A DNA stretch of 64,000 nt from Crotophaga sulcirostris (taxonomy: Eukaryota > Chordata > Aves > Cuculiformes > Crotophagidae). This document shows, one piece after another, positions 38,517-49,982 of the stretch. A program made the translations under genes and the position numbers. Within the stretch, counting starts at the first letter, position 1, and each line of letters begins with the position of its first letter. The DNA is taken from contig VYZB01000524.1 in the NCBI GenBank assembly GCA_013397455.1, positions 62,001-126,000 of the forward strand. Direction: 5' to 3'. The notes beneath the pieces are model-generated. The model was given only the letters and a program-made list of their open reading frames with translations, did not search any database and was not told the origin of the DNA.

Positions 38517-39179
38517 CTCAATTTGGAGCCTGTAGTTACCCACTGCAGAGTTGTGGCAGAGGTCAGCATAGGGCAATGTGTCAGTTTGACATCAAGCTCC
38601 TCTCCTGCAGGCTCTGGGCCGTGTGTGGTTTGTGGGCATCGTGTTCATCCATTGAATAAAGCCGGGATCTTTCTCTCACTCCCTTGTTTCAGTTACCGTT
38701 TTAGTTAAATGCAGCCCCGTTACCTTTGGTGGCATTGGACGGTAGCAGACTTAGAGGAATTCCTGTGACCCTGCCACCAGAGAGCTAATCTCCATTCTGG
38801 GTTCTGCAGAGGCCACAGCCTGCCCAGGTGCCTGGCAGTGGCTGTATTTTCATGCTCTCTACAAAAAACCAGAAAAGAAGAAGGCAAACTCCTAGAGCAT
38901 GTTAAATGCTAAGGAAGGTTTTTTTTCAAGTGGACCCCATGTTTCCATTCCTTCTGGCTGGAGGGAACTTGCTTTCTTTCACAAGTTGGCATTTGCAGCT
39001 GGTATTGAAGCAGTTGAAGAGTCAAGGGGGACAGGAGCTGCTGCTGCTGAGATTTGTTTTTGTCTCCTTGTAAAATAAAGGCCAAAGCAACCACAGGCCA
39101 AAGGTGTAGCACCTCTGATACACACAGTAGAGGTAAGAGACATGCCAGAAGCAGGGGGCTACACAAGCCAAGAAGGATT

Positions 39180-39241
39180 ATTTGTGTTTTTTTGATTTTG
39201 GTTTTTTTTTTATTTGTATTTTGTAATTTTTTAATTTATTA
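39180..39241. repeat. T-rich low-complexity tract
   Basis: About 60 bp of T runs broken by G and A (gtgtttttttgattttggtt). No gene signal. Confidence 0.8.
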
Positions 39242-41857
39242 GCCCAGTATAAAGCATGCTGACCCACCAAAGACCCATATGGTCTCCAGGCCTGCATGGT
39301 GAGGCCCTCTACCAGGGACATGTCCTCACCTTGTAAGAGACATGACAGAAATGGGAAAAATATTTGGGAAATTTGCAAAAGTTTGTGTCTAAATTTGGAG
39401 CAAGTCGAGTACAAAACACATCCCATGGAAAGATGAATTCTGGAATGTTCTGTCTGGGACAACGTTGGAAATCTCACATCTGCAGTGTCCTAGGTAAAAG
39501 GGAAGGTCTGTGCTCCTGCAGGTAAGACCAAACAGCAAAGTGGAGGGGTCTCTCCAGAAGGAGCTTAGGGAATGTCAACCTTTGAGATGTGGCTTGGATA
39601 GGTTTCATGACTCCATATCTTGCCCTTCAACAACAAGGGGCTGGGCAGCCTCGAGGTCTGTGCCTGTGGCATCCTTTGGGTAACAGATTTCCTGGTTGAG
39701 AACTGTGAGCGCAGACTCTTGGAGACACTACCAGGCCTCCAGCTTCTCCACCCCAGCACAGCAGCCCAGGAGCTGGAAGACCTGGCACCTGTGTGGAAGG
39801 GCTGTCCCGGGGCCAAAGGCCTGAGCAGCCTGAGAAGCACGGCCCATCTCCAAGAATCACCTGTGCTGCCTCCCTGCCCTTCTGGCAGAGGAGATCTGTC
39901 CTGGCCTGAGGGTGGTGGCTGAGTGGGGGGGCTGTGCTGAAAGTCATTGCTTTGATGCAGGATGTCAAGGCATCACCTGTGAGTCTGCAGGTCCTAACTC
40001 TTCTCACATCTCCCCTGATTCCCGTGAGGAAGCCCTTTTCAGCCTTCCTTTTCCGTGGCTGTGGGAATTCAAGCTGTGTTACCTTCTTCCTCAGCTGCTC
40101 AGAGAGACACAAGGATCCTGTCCTCCCAGTTTTCCTGATCCACCTACCTAAATGTTTTACCACTCTCCCTGTGTGCCAGGCAGTGTGGGAAGGCCTCTGG
40201 TGATTGGCAGGGCATCCTCTGGAGGAGTCCAGGAAGATGTCACATCTATTTACAATGTCTGCTGCCCAGAGATCCCAGATGTGTCTGTAGATTGTCTGCC
40301 GTGGAGGATCTCCCACAGTGAGAAAGATGCAGCTCTTAAGGCAGAGGTTGTTTCTGGCTGTTAGAGTTCCCTGAGTACCTTTCCTGGGATGACTGGCTTC
40401 TGCTTTATGCTGCCGAGGGGTTGTTTATGTATGGTGCTTTGTGGGTGGGATGTGGTTTCATTACAGCTCCATTGTTGGACTCTGTTTGGGCATTCTGCCC
40501 ATTTATGATTAATGATGCTTTGAGCTGAGGCTCTCAGGTGCTTTCTAGCATACTCCAGGTACCAGGAGTAAAAAAGGTGTTGTTAAGATCAAAGTACTTC
40601 AATATAATATCAAATGTAATCAGAAGAGAATTAATTAAAGTGGTGTGTACATATAAGCCCTTTTATGGTGGATGTTCAAGCAACTAATGGCATAATTTAC
40701 AGCTCTGGTTTTTAGACTTTCGTAACCCTCTCCTCTCCAAGAGAAGGTGGTAACTTGGTAGCAGACAGCAGGAGTGCTGTCAGAGGCCAAACCCCTTCTA
40801 CAAAGACATGGTTCTTGAAACAAGTTACAGAATTGTGTGCATTTGTTGATCCCAATCCTGGCGCCTTTTAGGGTTAATTCTTCTGGTGTACACAACCAGT
40901 GTTATGCTGGGATCTAATGGTTGCTTTGGTTTCATCTGACTTTGGAGTGAGCAAAAACCTGTAAAAAATTTGTATTTCTTGTTGGTCTCAGCTCTACCAG
41001 GATTAACCCTTCCCCTCTGCAGCACACCATACCCTTAACGTGGTTGCCTGGAATATGGCTGCCTCTTCCGCCAGCACCTTGGGTTTTGTGAGGCTGGTGG
41101 GTCTTCACCCCCACGGAGAGGAGACTCTCATTCAGAGAGGAGAAGTTGACCAGAGGGATGAATCCTAAATGATGTCCTGAAGCTACCTGTAACCTCAGCC
41201 TGACAGGCACAGCCCAAATCCTCCTCCCTGTTTTTGTGCACCCAGTGGCAGTGATGGCTCAGCGATGTGAAGAGACCATGAGCTTGCACAGCAAAGCCAT
41301 GAAATCCAGATAATGAGAAGCTGAGATGGCAGCTTCAGCTCAGCCTGTACTAGGTGGATGGGGTGGTTTGGGTGACCTGGTTGGGTGTTTTGGCTCTGAT
41401 AAAAGCTGTTCTGACCACATCTGAGCAACAGTATGCTGTACAGAGGAGGCTGGGAAGCCGAGAGCTGGTGGAAACGTGGGGAAATTGGCCCTGGACCCCG
41501 TCGAGTGTACCTCTGAGAATGCTTCCCAGGGATACTCTGTTGTCTTGGTATCTCCAAAGCTAGTGACTGGGTTTTGCCAATGTGTTTGAAAAGTTTCAAA
41601 CGGGGAGGAGATGAAAATGGCCCAAAATGTTCAGAGCGCTAAAGAAAGGAGGCACTTTTAAATTCCTCATGTCTCTTTGAACCAAGCTGGTGACTTTCTG
41701 AGCTGTAACCTGTGATTTGGACAGAGTGGAGGTAGGAAAAGGCGTAGAAGTTAAAGCTGAAAATGTATCGAAATGTAGATGCTGTCTTTGACATGTGCCA
41801 TGTTGGCCCTCTGTGTGCTGCTTTGGTCTCTCAAGCTACTTTAGTTACTGCTGGAGG

Positions 41858-42030
41858 AGGTTGAAAGGTGATTCATTCACAGTTTACAAGTACCTAAAAA
41901 GGGAAGAGATTTCTGGTTGCTAGATGGGATTCAAATTTATCAGAGGACAGCAGAGAGATCTGCTGGCTGGAAGCCAAAGTTGGAGAAATTCAGGCTAGGA
42001 AAAATGTGCTGCAGTTTAAACAATGCGAAT
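41858..42030 (+). mobile_element. Old, diverged CR1-like LINE fragment
   Basis: The blocks gaggttgaaaggtgattcat, agtttacaagtacctaaaaa, gctggaagccaaagttggag and attcaggctaggaaaaatgt follow the order of older CR1 families in sense orientation. Divergence is high and no octamer tail remains. Confidence 0.55.
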
Positions 42031-42410
42031 AAAAACCAGTGGAAGGCTGGCATTAAGCAACCTCAGCAGAAGCTAATGGCTCTAAATGAGGATTGCTATG
42101 TTTTTCTAAAAGATGCAGGAATTATGAAGAAAGACTTTTCAACCCAGAACAGCCCTTCCCATTTGACCAGAGCAGGTCATGCACGGCTTGGCTCTGGATG
42201 CTGCATCCCAAAAACTGGGACTCTGCCTGCTCTCCCCATGCTGTTGTCCAAGCAGCAGCCACACTTGCAGCGTAGCACGAATGTGCTGGGCATCAGGGAG
42301 CACAGCTCTCTGTCACTGGGCACAGTGCCCAGGCATGGTCCAAAATATTTCTGCATGGGACTCCCCTTTCACTGACCTCGCTGATTCAACAGGGAATTAC
42401 AGTCTATGAA

Positions 42411-43076
42411 TGACAGAATCAGGGAACGGTTTGGGTTGGGAGGGACCTTAAAGTCCATCCAGTTCCATCCTCCTGCCATGGGCAGGGACACCTCCCACTG
42501 GATCAGGGGGCTCGAAGTCCCATCCAGCCTGGTCTTCAACACCTCCAGGGATGAGGCAGCCATCACTGCTCTGGGCAACCTGGGCCAGGGCCTCACTCAG
42601 CAAAACATTTCTTCCTAAGATCTCATCTCAATCTCCCCTCTTTCGGCTCAAAACCATTCCCCCTTGTCCTGTCCTTACACTCCCTGATCAAGAGCCCCTC
42701 CCCAACTTTCCTGGAGCCCCTTTCAGTACTGGAGGCTGCTCTAAGATCTCCCCACAGCCTTCTCTTCTCCAGGCTGAACAACCCCAACTCTCTCAGCCTG
42801 TCCTCATACAGGAGGTGCTCCAGCCCTTGGATCATCTCTGTGGCCTCCTCTGGACTCACTCCAACAGCTCCAGGTCCTTCCTGTGCTCAGGACTCCAGAA
42901 CTTCACACAGGGTTCCAGATGAGGTCTCATGAGAGCAGAGCAGAGGGACAGAATCCCTTCCCTGGCCCTGCTGGTCCCACTGCTTTGGATGCAGCCCAGG
43001 ACATGGTTGGCTCTCTGGGCTGTCAGCATCCATTGCTGGCTCGTGTTGAGCTTCTCATCCCCCAGCACCCTGAAGC
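42411..43076 (-). mobile_element. CR1 LINE fragment, one of the longest ATTCTATG-family copies
   Basis: About 670 bp of antisense CR1 covering the 3'UTR and the ORF2 C-terminal region, extending to ccctgctggtcccactgctt and cttctcatcccccagcaccc. The minus-strand frame is broken into pieces of 70-78 residues. Confidence 0.92.
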
Positions 43077-44067
43077 TTGTGAGCTGAATGCACAGTCCCT
43101 TTCCCTCCTGCTGACACAGCTGAAGACATGGAATCTGGGGAGGAAACAGGTTCTCCTCCCTTTTTTTCTAGGCAGGACTCTGCTGGGGGGGTCGTGATGC
43201 AGGCAGAGCCCCTGCCCTGTGTCAGTGTCAGTTCCATCTCTGCCATGCTTGGCATCTATCTCTTTGGATCTGCCTATTTAGGAATGTTGTGTCATTTATT
43301 ACTGGTGGCCAAGAGTACAAGGTGCACGAGGTGCATGGGTTTGGGTGTGATGTGATTCATGTTGTTGAGGAGGAACTGGGAAACAGAGATACTGGAAGGT
43401 TACATTCTTGTTATTGGCCCTCTCCTTCAATGTTATCCAGGCTTCTGGGCTTTGCTCGGCTTCTGCCAGCATTTCCTGGGGAGAATGGCAGGGTTGATAC
43501 ATCTTTCTCCCAGGCCATGCTGCTCACTCCATAATTCCGCAGACAGCAAGTCTGGAAATAATATGAAGCAGATGCACCAACACCAAGGTCAGGACCTTCC
43601 CAGTATTTAAGGCATATGTATGTTGTTGTCATGGTACAGGGTGACCTCAGTGTACGATAGGAGTCAACCAATACACACATTCAGACAGAATAAATATTTG
43701 ACAGAGTCTATTTCTCTGTTCCCCGAAACGACCCCTATAAAAGCAATGTCCTGTTTACCTTCCTGGCTTTCCGTGCACGGTGTTCTGCGAAGAGACAAGC
43801 TCTTTTCTCCATTCATTGCTTTCCTGCTCTTCTAGGTGACACGTTTTCAGGCAAGGATCAGGGATATTGGTTTCACAAAACTCAGGACGCCTTGGATTTT
43901 CACCGAACCCTCTCTGTGCTGAAGCACAGTGACTTGGGAAGCAGTGCAAGACATCAGTGAGCAGCCTGGAACAGTTCCCTGCAGCTGTCCAAGCTGAGTT
44001 TGGTGCTGCCCCTGCCCCGTTAGCACTTATGCAGCCCTCCCCATTCTGTTCCCTTGGGCACAGGTTT

Positions 44068-44220
44068 CATAGAATCATGGAATGGTTCAGGATAGAAGAG
44101 ACCTCAAAGCCAACCCCCTGCCATGGGCAGGGATACCTCCCACTGGATCAGGGGGCTCAAAGCCCCATCCAACCTGGCCTTGAACACCTCCAGGGATGGG
44201 GCAGCCACCACTTCTATGGG
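44068..44220 (-). mobile_element. CR1 LINE fragment, 3' end
   Basis: Antisense terminus: catagaatcatggaatggtt, with a small deletion before ccatgggcagggatacctcc, then the cacctccagggatggggcag block. Confidence 0.9.
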
Positions 44221-44689
44221 ACAAAGTTTCTAGGGTGCCTGCAGCAGGCTTGGGTGTGCAGAAATAACAGTTGACAAGAATATTCAGTGAGATTTATTGT
44301 TTTTTCCTTGGTGCAGAATAATTTTCCCTTTGTACTCCTGGATCTTCAGTTTGCCTTGGTGCCTCGGCGCCAGGGTAGCTGGAAGGTTTCGGGCCAGCCC
44401 TGCTGCCTTACCCACCCGCTCTCTGCCAGGTACTACTCCTCTCACTGTAGCAGACATCTCTGGGTTTACCTTTCAGGTTCTGTGAGCTTTGCCCAACCAG
44501 TTCGTGTTTCCCTGGACTGTTCCATTTCTGTCCACTTTTGTATCTTTTTGATTAAGGACAATTTAGCTTCTGATGCCCTTACAAGGGAATATGAGAGTCC
44601 TCAGAGCTTCCCACCATGGGGGCATATGTCTGATGATTGCTGTGCTTTTTATTTTGTATAAGATCACTTTTAGTGGAAACAGTCTTTAG

Positions 44690-45080
44690 ATAAATCCAAC
44701 CTACTTAGCTTTGCACGAAGAACGACAGGAGACATACAAAGGTCTATAAAATAGTGATTCCTCTAATGAAACCAGTCCAGTTCCTTTGATTGCCTTTCCA
44801 TATCACAAGATCAGAACGCACTAGGTAATTAAAATAATTATTAGACAGAGGAAATACTTTATCTGTAACGCATCTTAGACAAGTGGAAACCATTGTTAAC
44901 AATATTATTAAGGCAAAAGCAGTAACTTGTTTTCTTTTTTAAGGTTAACACAGAGAATGAAAAGGGGAGCTGGAAGAGTGCAGAGCTGTCAGTTGAAAGA
45001 AAAATTGCAAGTGTGCTAATCCTTTCTTGTCAGGTGTAATGTAAAGCCTGGCAGAGATTGATAAGAAGCGTGTATCTCTC
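44690..45080. promoter_or_regulatory. Candidate conserved intronic regulatory element
   Basis: This non-repetitive, AT-rich stretch contains a dense homeodomain-type block (taattaaaataattattag, 44826-44844) and the palindrome attgttaacaat (44892-44903), which has SOX-like half-sites facing each other. It is about 1.1 kb before the first Ig exon. Its composition is typical of conserved noncoding elements, but conservation cannot be checked here. Confidence 0.3.
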
Positions 45081-45442
45081 TCTGGCTGGTGTTCCAGGTG
45101 CATGGTAAAATCACCTCTGAAGCAGCCAGGAAAGCTCCCACGCAGAGCCAGGCTTCAGACTGGGAATGCTCTGGCCAGCCTGACACTGCAGGCCCTAAAA
45201 CTGTTTCAAATAGCTTTATTCTTTCACTTTTCTAGCAGCAGCCTGTGAAATGGCTGTCTCTCCCCTTCTCATGCTTCATGTGTGCAGGTTTTCACTGCAA
45301 CCCCTTGCAGTGGCCGTTGTTCTGGTGCTGAAACTGCTGTGTCAAATGAGCGTCTGCTGTAGCAGCAGGCAGGGAGCATCCGTGGCACACGCTGCCAGGG
45401 AAGGGGCACTGCTCCCTGTGAGCTGCTTCTTCTCCCTCTGCA

Positions 45443-45686
45443 GTGAACTTAGGAGAAAGCTCTTCACTGGAAGGGTGATTGGCCATTGGAATGCGCTGCC
45501 CAGGGAGGTGGTGGAGTCACCGTCCCTGGAGGTGTTTAAGAGGAGACTGGATGAGGCACTCAGTGCCATGGTTTAGATGATGGGTTGGTGTTGGTGTTAG
45601 TGTTGGGTTATAGGTTGGACTCGATGATCTCAGAGGTACTTTCCAACCTTGTAATACTGTGATACTGTGATACTGTGATACTGTGA
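45443..45686 (+). mobile_element. CR1 LINE fragment with four ATACTGTG octamers
   Basis: Sense copy from aggagaaagctcttcactgg to a tail of four ATACTGTG units, the longest such tail here. It lies about 450 bp upstream of the first Ig exon. The last coding segment ends DEALSAMV. Confidence 0.92.
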
Positions 45687-46135
45687 ACTGCTCTGGCGGC
45701 GGTGGTGGGGCTGTGGGATTGGCAGCACAGCTGGTAGCAGTGGCAGAGGTCACGGAGGTGTTGGTAATCATCATCAGCAATGTCAGTGTGCAGGGACAAA
45801 TGGGACAAATAGCTTGAGTTCCTGCACCCCTGGCTGTGGTCTGACGAGAGAGCCACACTGGCAGGAGACGCGTGGGTGCTGCCTGCGCGAGTGAGGACGG
45901 CCACGGAGTGGCTGAGCCTGGCCACGTGGAGCAGAGAAAAGAGAGAGACAGATCTAGGGGCTCCCTCCGTTCCCTGGGGAGCCAGGCTGGCCTGCAACTC
46001 CTCTCCGGGCAACACTCGGCAGTGGGGACAGCAAGTGCTTTTCCCAGGGGAGGGGACTTGGCACATTCGCATCGCTAGTGTGCGGCCACTGGAAGAGGCA
46101 GGTTTCACATTGTCTGATTTCTCTTTTTTTTGTAG

Positions 46136-46307
46136 CTGTCCCTCCCAAACTGAAGAAACTGAAAAGCCCAAACGTTCATGTGGGTGAAAAGATTTCCCTG
46201 AAATGCGAAGCGACTGCTGGAAACCCTCAGCCCTCCTACAAATGGTTTAAAGACGGCAAAGAGCTGAAGAAGAGCAAAGACATCCGAATCAAGTATGGGA
46301 ATGGGAA
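46136..46307 (+). CDS. NRG2: NRG2 exon, first half of the Ig-like C2 domain
   Basis: This 172-nt exon follows a strong acceptor (a T-rich tract then tgtag) and ends at a strong donor (gggaa|gtaagt). It completes a split Ala codon, encodes 56 residues starting VPPKLKKLKSPNVHVGEKIS, and leaves two bases of a Lys codon. In the short isoform these are residues 31-86. The first Ig cysteine (LKCEA) is at about residue 53 and the core Trp (YKWFKDGKEL) at about 66. The AGNPQPSYKWFKDGKEL pattern fits NRG2, whereas NRG1 has a different loop before KWFK. In neuregulins this domain binds heparan sulfate proteoglycans and concentrates the ligand in extracellular matrix. Lys/Arg-rich stretches (KLKKLK, KELKKSKDIRIK) suit that role. 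The reading frame is intact. Confidence 0.95.
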
Positions 46308-47029
46308 GTAAGTATGCTATGGGGCTGCTCTGCCTTGCTTACTCATGCTGAGTGTCTAGGGCCAGGGGACCATCCACCTAGAAGTGGTGTTGTGCTCTCC
46401 AAGTCCCTGCTGAGCGATTGCTTGCAGTCACAGGACCACGTGCAGCCCATTTACCGTGCTGGGGAGAGAGGGAAATTGCCAGTTTCCTCCAGAGTACCGG
46501 AGAGAGAGGAGCAATGGATTTGTATATGGGGCTCCCCATGGGAAACTGTGCCATTGGATATCTGAGATGGGTGTCCAGGACCTGCGGAGACAACTTTCTC
46601 CCTGCTGGCTGCAGACTGGCTATGGGCAGCTCGGGTCATCTGAGGTGGATCCTGCTTTGCGATTCGGGGTTGGAGTGCAGAAGCCATCCAAGCTCAGCAT
46701 TCACCCCTCCAGCCAACAGCTGGCCTGCAGAAATGTAGGAGGAATCGCTCTCTTCTCTCCTGAATTTGGGTGGATGGGAAGCATCTAAGGTAGTTGCGAG
46801 GATGCAAGAGTACACCTTGATCCTGTTGGATTGGGGCTGATAGTCACCCACTGAGGTGTTTTCTCACACAAGATCCTGTGTCGCTGCACCCAGGACAGGC
46901 TTTGTCGTGGCTCCCCCAAAATCCCCACACAGCAAAGCTCCTGGGCAGCTGCTCCCAGTGAGCACCATCCTGGGACCACCTCGTTCAGGCAGGGCAAAAC
47001 CACCAGGAGAAATAGGACCCAGTGACTGA

Positions 47030-47370
47030 TCTAATGTGCTTTCAATGGAAATTTATTTACCTTGATCCATGTTGACATTTTTCAAGGCCAAATATTTACA
47101 TATGATGCATCTTAAAATTATTCCATAACCGTGACTGTGCTTACGTTCATATATCCTGTCCCAGCCAGCAACAAAGCTGGCTTTTAACTGCCTGACCCCT
47201 TAGAAAACTCGAAACTAATTCTTTGCTAAATGTGTTATGTCTGAGTGTGAGAAAAATAGCTTATTATAGTCTCGATACAGTATTAATTTTTTCAATTAGA
47301 AGCCACTAAGAAATCAGTTGGAAAAAATCAGTTAGTGCTAGAATAGGTAATTGTTACTTGCTCTAACTGA
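47030..47370. promoter_or_regulatory. Candidate conserved noncoding stretch in the Ig intron
   Basis: AT-rich unique sequence with ccaaatatttacatatgatg and cttaaaattattccataacc, free of CR1, about 0.7 kb after the first Ig exon. Evidence is compositional only. Confidence 0.2.
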
Positions 47371-47540
47371 ATTTCAGTCCTGTTGGTTTGGATTTCAAAG
47401 TCATACCCCAAATGGCTGGCCTCCTTCGTAAGGACTGTTGGATTTGTGCCTGTTTTGGGATGAGGCAGAGAGAAGGTCAAGGAAGGGCTTGGGCTGGAAA
47501 CACCCGTGGGTTCAGGATAGCTACAAAAAGCTCTAGACTG

Positions 47541-48247
47541 GGGACAGAGTAGCTGGAGAGTAGTCAGGCAGAAAGGGACTTGGGGGTGCTGGTAGACAGG
47601 AAACTCAACAAGAGCCAGCAGTGTGCCCTGGTGGACAAGAAGGCCAATGAGATCCTGGCCTGCATCAGGAATAGTGTGGCAAGCAGGACCAGAGAAGTTA
47701 TCATCCCCTTATACTCAGCACTGGTCAGGCCTCACCTTGAGTCCTGTGTGCAGTTCTGGGCCCCTCAGTTTGAGAAGGATGTCAAGACACTGGAGTGTGT
47801 CCAGAGGAGAACAACGAAGACGGTGAAGGGTTTGGAGCACAAGCCCTACGAGGAGTGACTGAGGGAACTGGGGCTATTTAGTCTGGAGAAGAGGAGGCTC
47901 AGGGGAGACCTTATTGCTCTCTACAACTACCTAAAAGGAGATTGTAGTCAGGCAGAGGTTGGTCTCTTCTCTCAGGTGACAGAACTAGAGCACATGGACT
48001 CAAGTTTTGTCAGGGGAGGTTTAGGCTTGATATTAGGAAAAAGTTCTTCGCTGAAGGGTTGATTGACCATTGAATGCGCTGCCCAGGGAGGTGATGGAGT
48101 CACCGTCCCTGGAGGTGTTTAAGAGCAGATTGGATGAGGCACTCAGTGCCATGGTTTAGATGATGGGTTGGTGTTGGTGTTGGGTTATAAGTTGGACTCG
48201 ATGATCTCAGAGGTCCTTTCCAACCTTGTGATACTGTGATACTGTGA
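47541..48247 (+). mobile_element. CR1 LINE fragment, longest copy, ATACTGTG-type
   Basis: About 700 bp of sense CR1. The ORF2 part reads [20 protein letters not shown] and continues through [18 protein letters not shown], the RT-distal region. A nonsense TGA in gaggagtgactg (about 47857) ends the frame, and later small deletions disrupt it further. Two ATACTGTG octamers end it. It is a dead 5'-truncated copy. Confidence 0.93.
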
Positions 48248-49396
48248 CAGCTGACATATCTAGTGGACATGGACTGCTTGGGCAAGGCTACCTGGGCTTA
48301 CAGGGCAGAACTATGCCTGCCTCTCTGCTCCATTGCCTTTAGTGTTTCTGTGGGCTGTGTCAGCCTCACGGCCTCAGATATTTACGATGGTACCGGCGCT
48401 GGGATGCCCTGGAGGAAGGTCTGCACTGCTCACTGCAACCCGGAGTGGGGAGCCGGCTGGTCCAGCCCATGTGGACACTGCGTCCCTGTGGGCAGGCAGC
48501 TTGTGGGACCCTGGCACTGGGGTCTCACAGGAATGTTGGGCAGCTGTTTCCCTCAGAGCCAGCCAGTCATCAGCCCCAGACCAAACATCCAGCACAACTC
48601 TCTGGGGAGGGATCCTGGCCATGGCAAGAAGCGTCTCTTGCAGCATTTCCCTGTTGGGCTCCCAGACATCACAGTCCTTCCCTGCCTCCTGGCACCCCAT
48701 GTCCAGCACAAAGCTGTGACGGAGTGGCATCCCACCCACAGCAGTGGCGGGAGGGCACGCACTCCCTGGGTCAGGGCTGTAAACATATGGAAGAAGGCTG
48801 ATCCTCTTTCCTCAGGACACCGCTGTCAAGTCATAATTTTGCATTTACCAGTTTCCGTGGCAGCGTGTTGGCCCACAGCCAGCCAGTGACAGCCCAAAGA
48901 TGTGTGCATGCTAGAAATGCTTCCTGCTGGCAAAATAAGCCCAAGGATAAACATTTTACAGAAAGCTGAGCACCTGCCTCCTCCAGTTTCTGAGGCTCCT
49001 TCAGTAGCAAAGGTGTGAGCCCAAAGCATCCCCTGCTGAGCCCATCCCTGGTCTTCTCCTTGTTGCCATTGAACATCCCATTGAGAGGAGAAGTTGCCTC
49101 TCTGGGGCTGGGGCCTGGCTGCAGAGGCTGAACTCAAGCAGCTCAGCTGGGATGACTGAGAAGATAACCCCTTGTTGACCAGTTAGCAGTGCAGGAACGG
49201 TCTCCAAGCAGGTCTGGATGGATCTGTGCACACCTGATCTGGCATCCTTAACTTTTTGGCTCTCCTCTTCACGAGCTTCTCCAGGTCTCAGTGTTTGGAA
49301 ACCTCTCGAGGGCAGAGTGCTCACTGGCAGTGGACCTGCCTCCTTCTGGTCTCGGCTGCACACAATGAACACTGAAAAACGCTTTGTGCGGAGACT

Positions 49397-49982
49397 CATA
49401 ATAACGGAATGGTTTGGGTTGGAAGGGACCTAAAAGTCCATCCAGTCCCAACACTCCCTGCCAAGGGCAGGGACACCTCCCACTGGATCAGGGGGCTTAA
49501 AGTCCCATCCAACCTGGCCTTGAACACCTCCAGGGATAGGGCAGCCACCACTGCTCTGGGCAACCTGGGGCAGGGCCTCCCCACCCTCACAGCAAAACAT
49601 TTCTCCCTAAGATCTCATCTCAGTCTCCCCTCTTGCAGCTGAAAACCATTTGCCCTTGTCCTGTCCCTGCACTCCCTGATCAAGAGCCCCTCCCCAACTT
49701 TCCTGGAGCCCCTTTCAATACTGGGAGGCTGCTCTGAGGTCTCCCCACAGCCTTCTCTTCTCCAGGCTGAACAACCTCAACTCTCTCAGCCTGTCCTCGT
49801 CCAGCCCTTGGATCATCTCTGTGGCCCCCTCTGGACTCTCTCCAACAGCTCCAAGTCCTCCCTGTGCTAAGGACTCCAGAATTTGGATGCTGGCCTCCAG
49901 GTGGGGTCTCACCAGAGCAGGGCAGAGGGGCAGAATCCCCTCCCTGGCCCTGCTGGTCCCACTGCTTTGGGTGCAGCCCAGA
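49397..49982 (-). mobile_element. CR1 LINE fragment, 3' end plus ORF2 C-terminus
   Basis: About 585 bp of antisense CR1. The part 49419-49595 appears identical to 60557-60733, including the variants ccaagggcagggacacctcc and gatagggcagccaccactgc. Beyond that it continues into the ORF2 C-terminal block. Confidence 0.92.

Larger units (their letters stand above)
15916..46135 (+). other. NRG2: NRG2 intron (about 30.2 kb) between the short first exon and Ig exon 1
   Basis: It is bounded by the gtactt donor and the tgtag acceptor. It holds many CR1 fragments in both orientations, a 50-bp inverted repeat at 26157-26272, a 23-bp minisatellite at 18731-18799, T-rich tracts near 34.86 and 39.18 kb, and an AT-rich candidate regulatory stretch at 44.7-45.1 kb. 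The rest looks like unique intronic sequence. I see no coding exon inside it. Confidence 0.8.

Noticed and set aside
39627..40316. 229-codon open frame on the - strand
   Set aside because: The longest ORF in the window, but of low-complexity composition with no domain, overlapping several opposite-strand ORFs within an NRG2 intron. Most likely chance.
42551..42922. ORF that looks like a proline-rich protein
   Set aside because: It is antisense read-through of a CR1 element (42411-43076).
48263..48889. 208-codon open frame on the + strand directly after a CR1 tail
   Set aside because: It begins in the CR1 flank, has no recognisable domain, and frames of similar length occur on the opposite strand in the same place.
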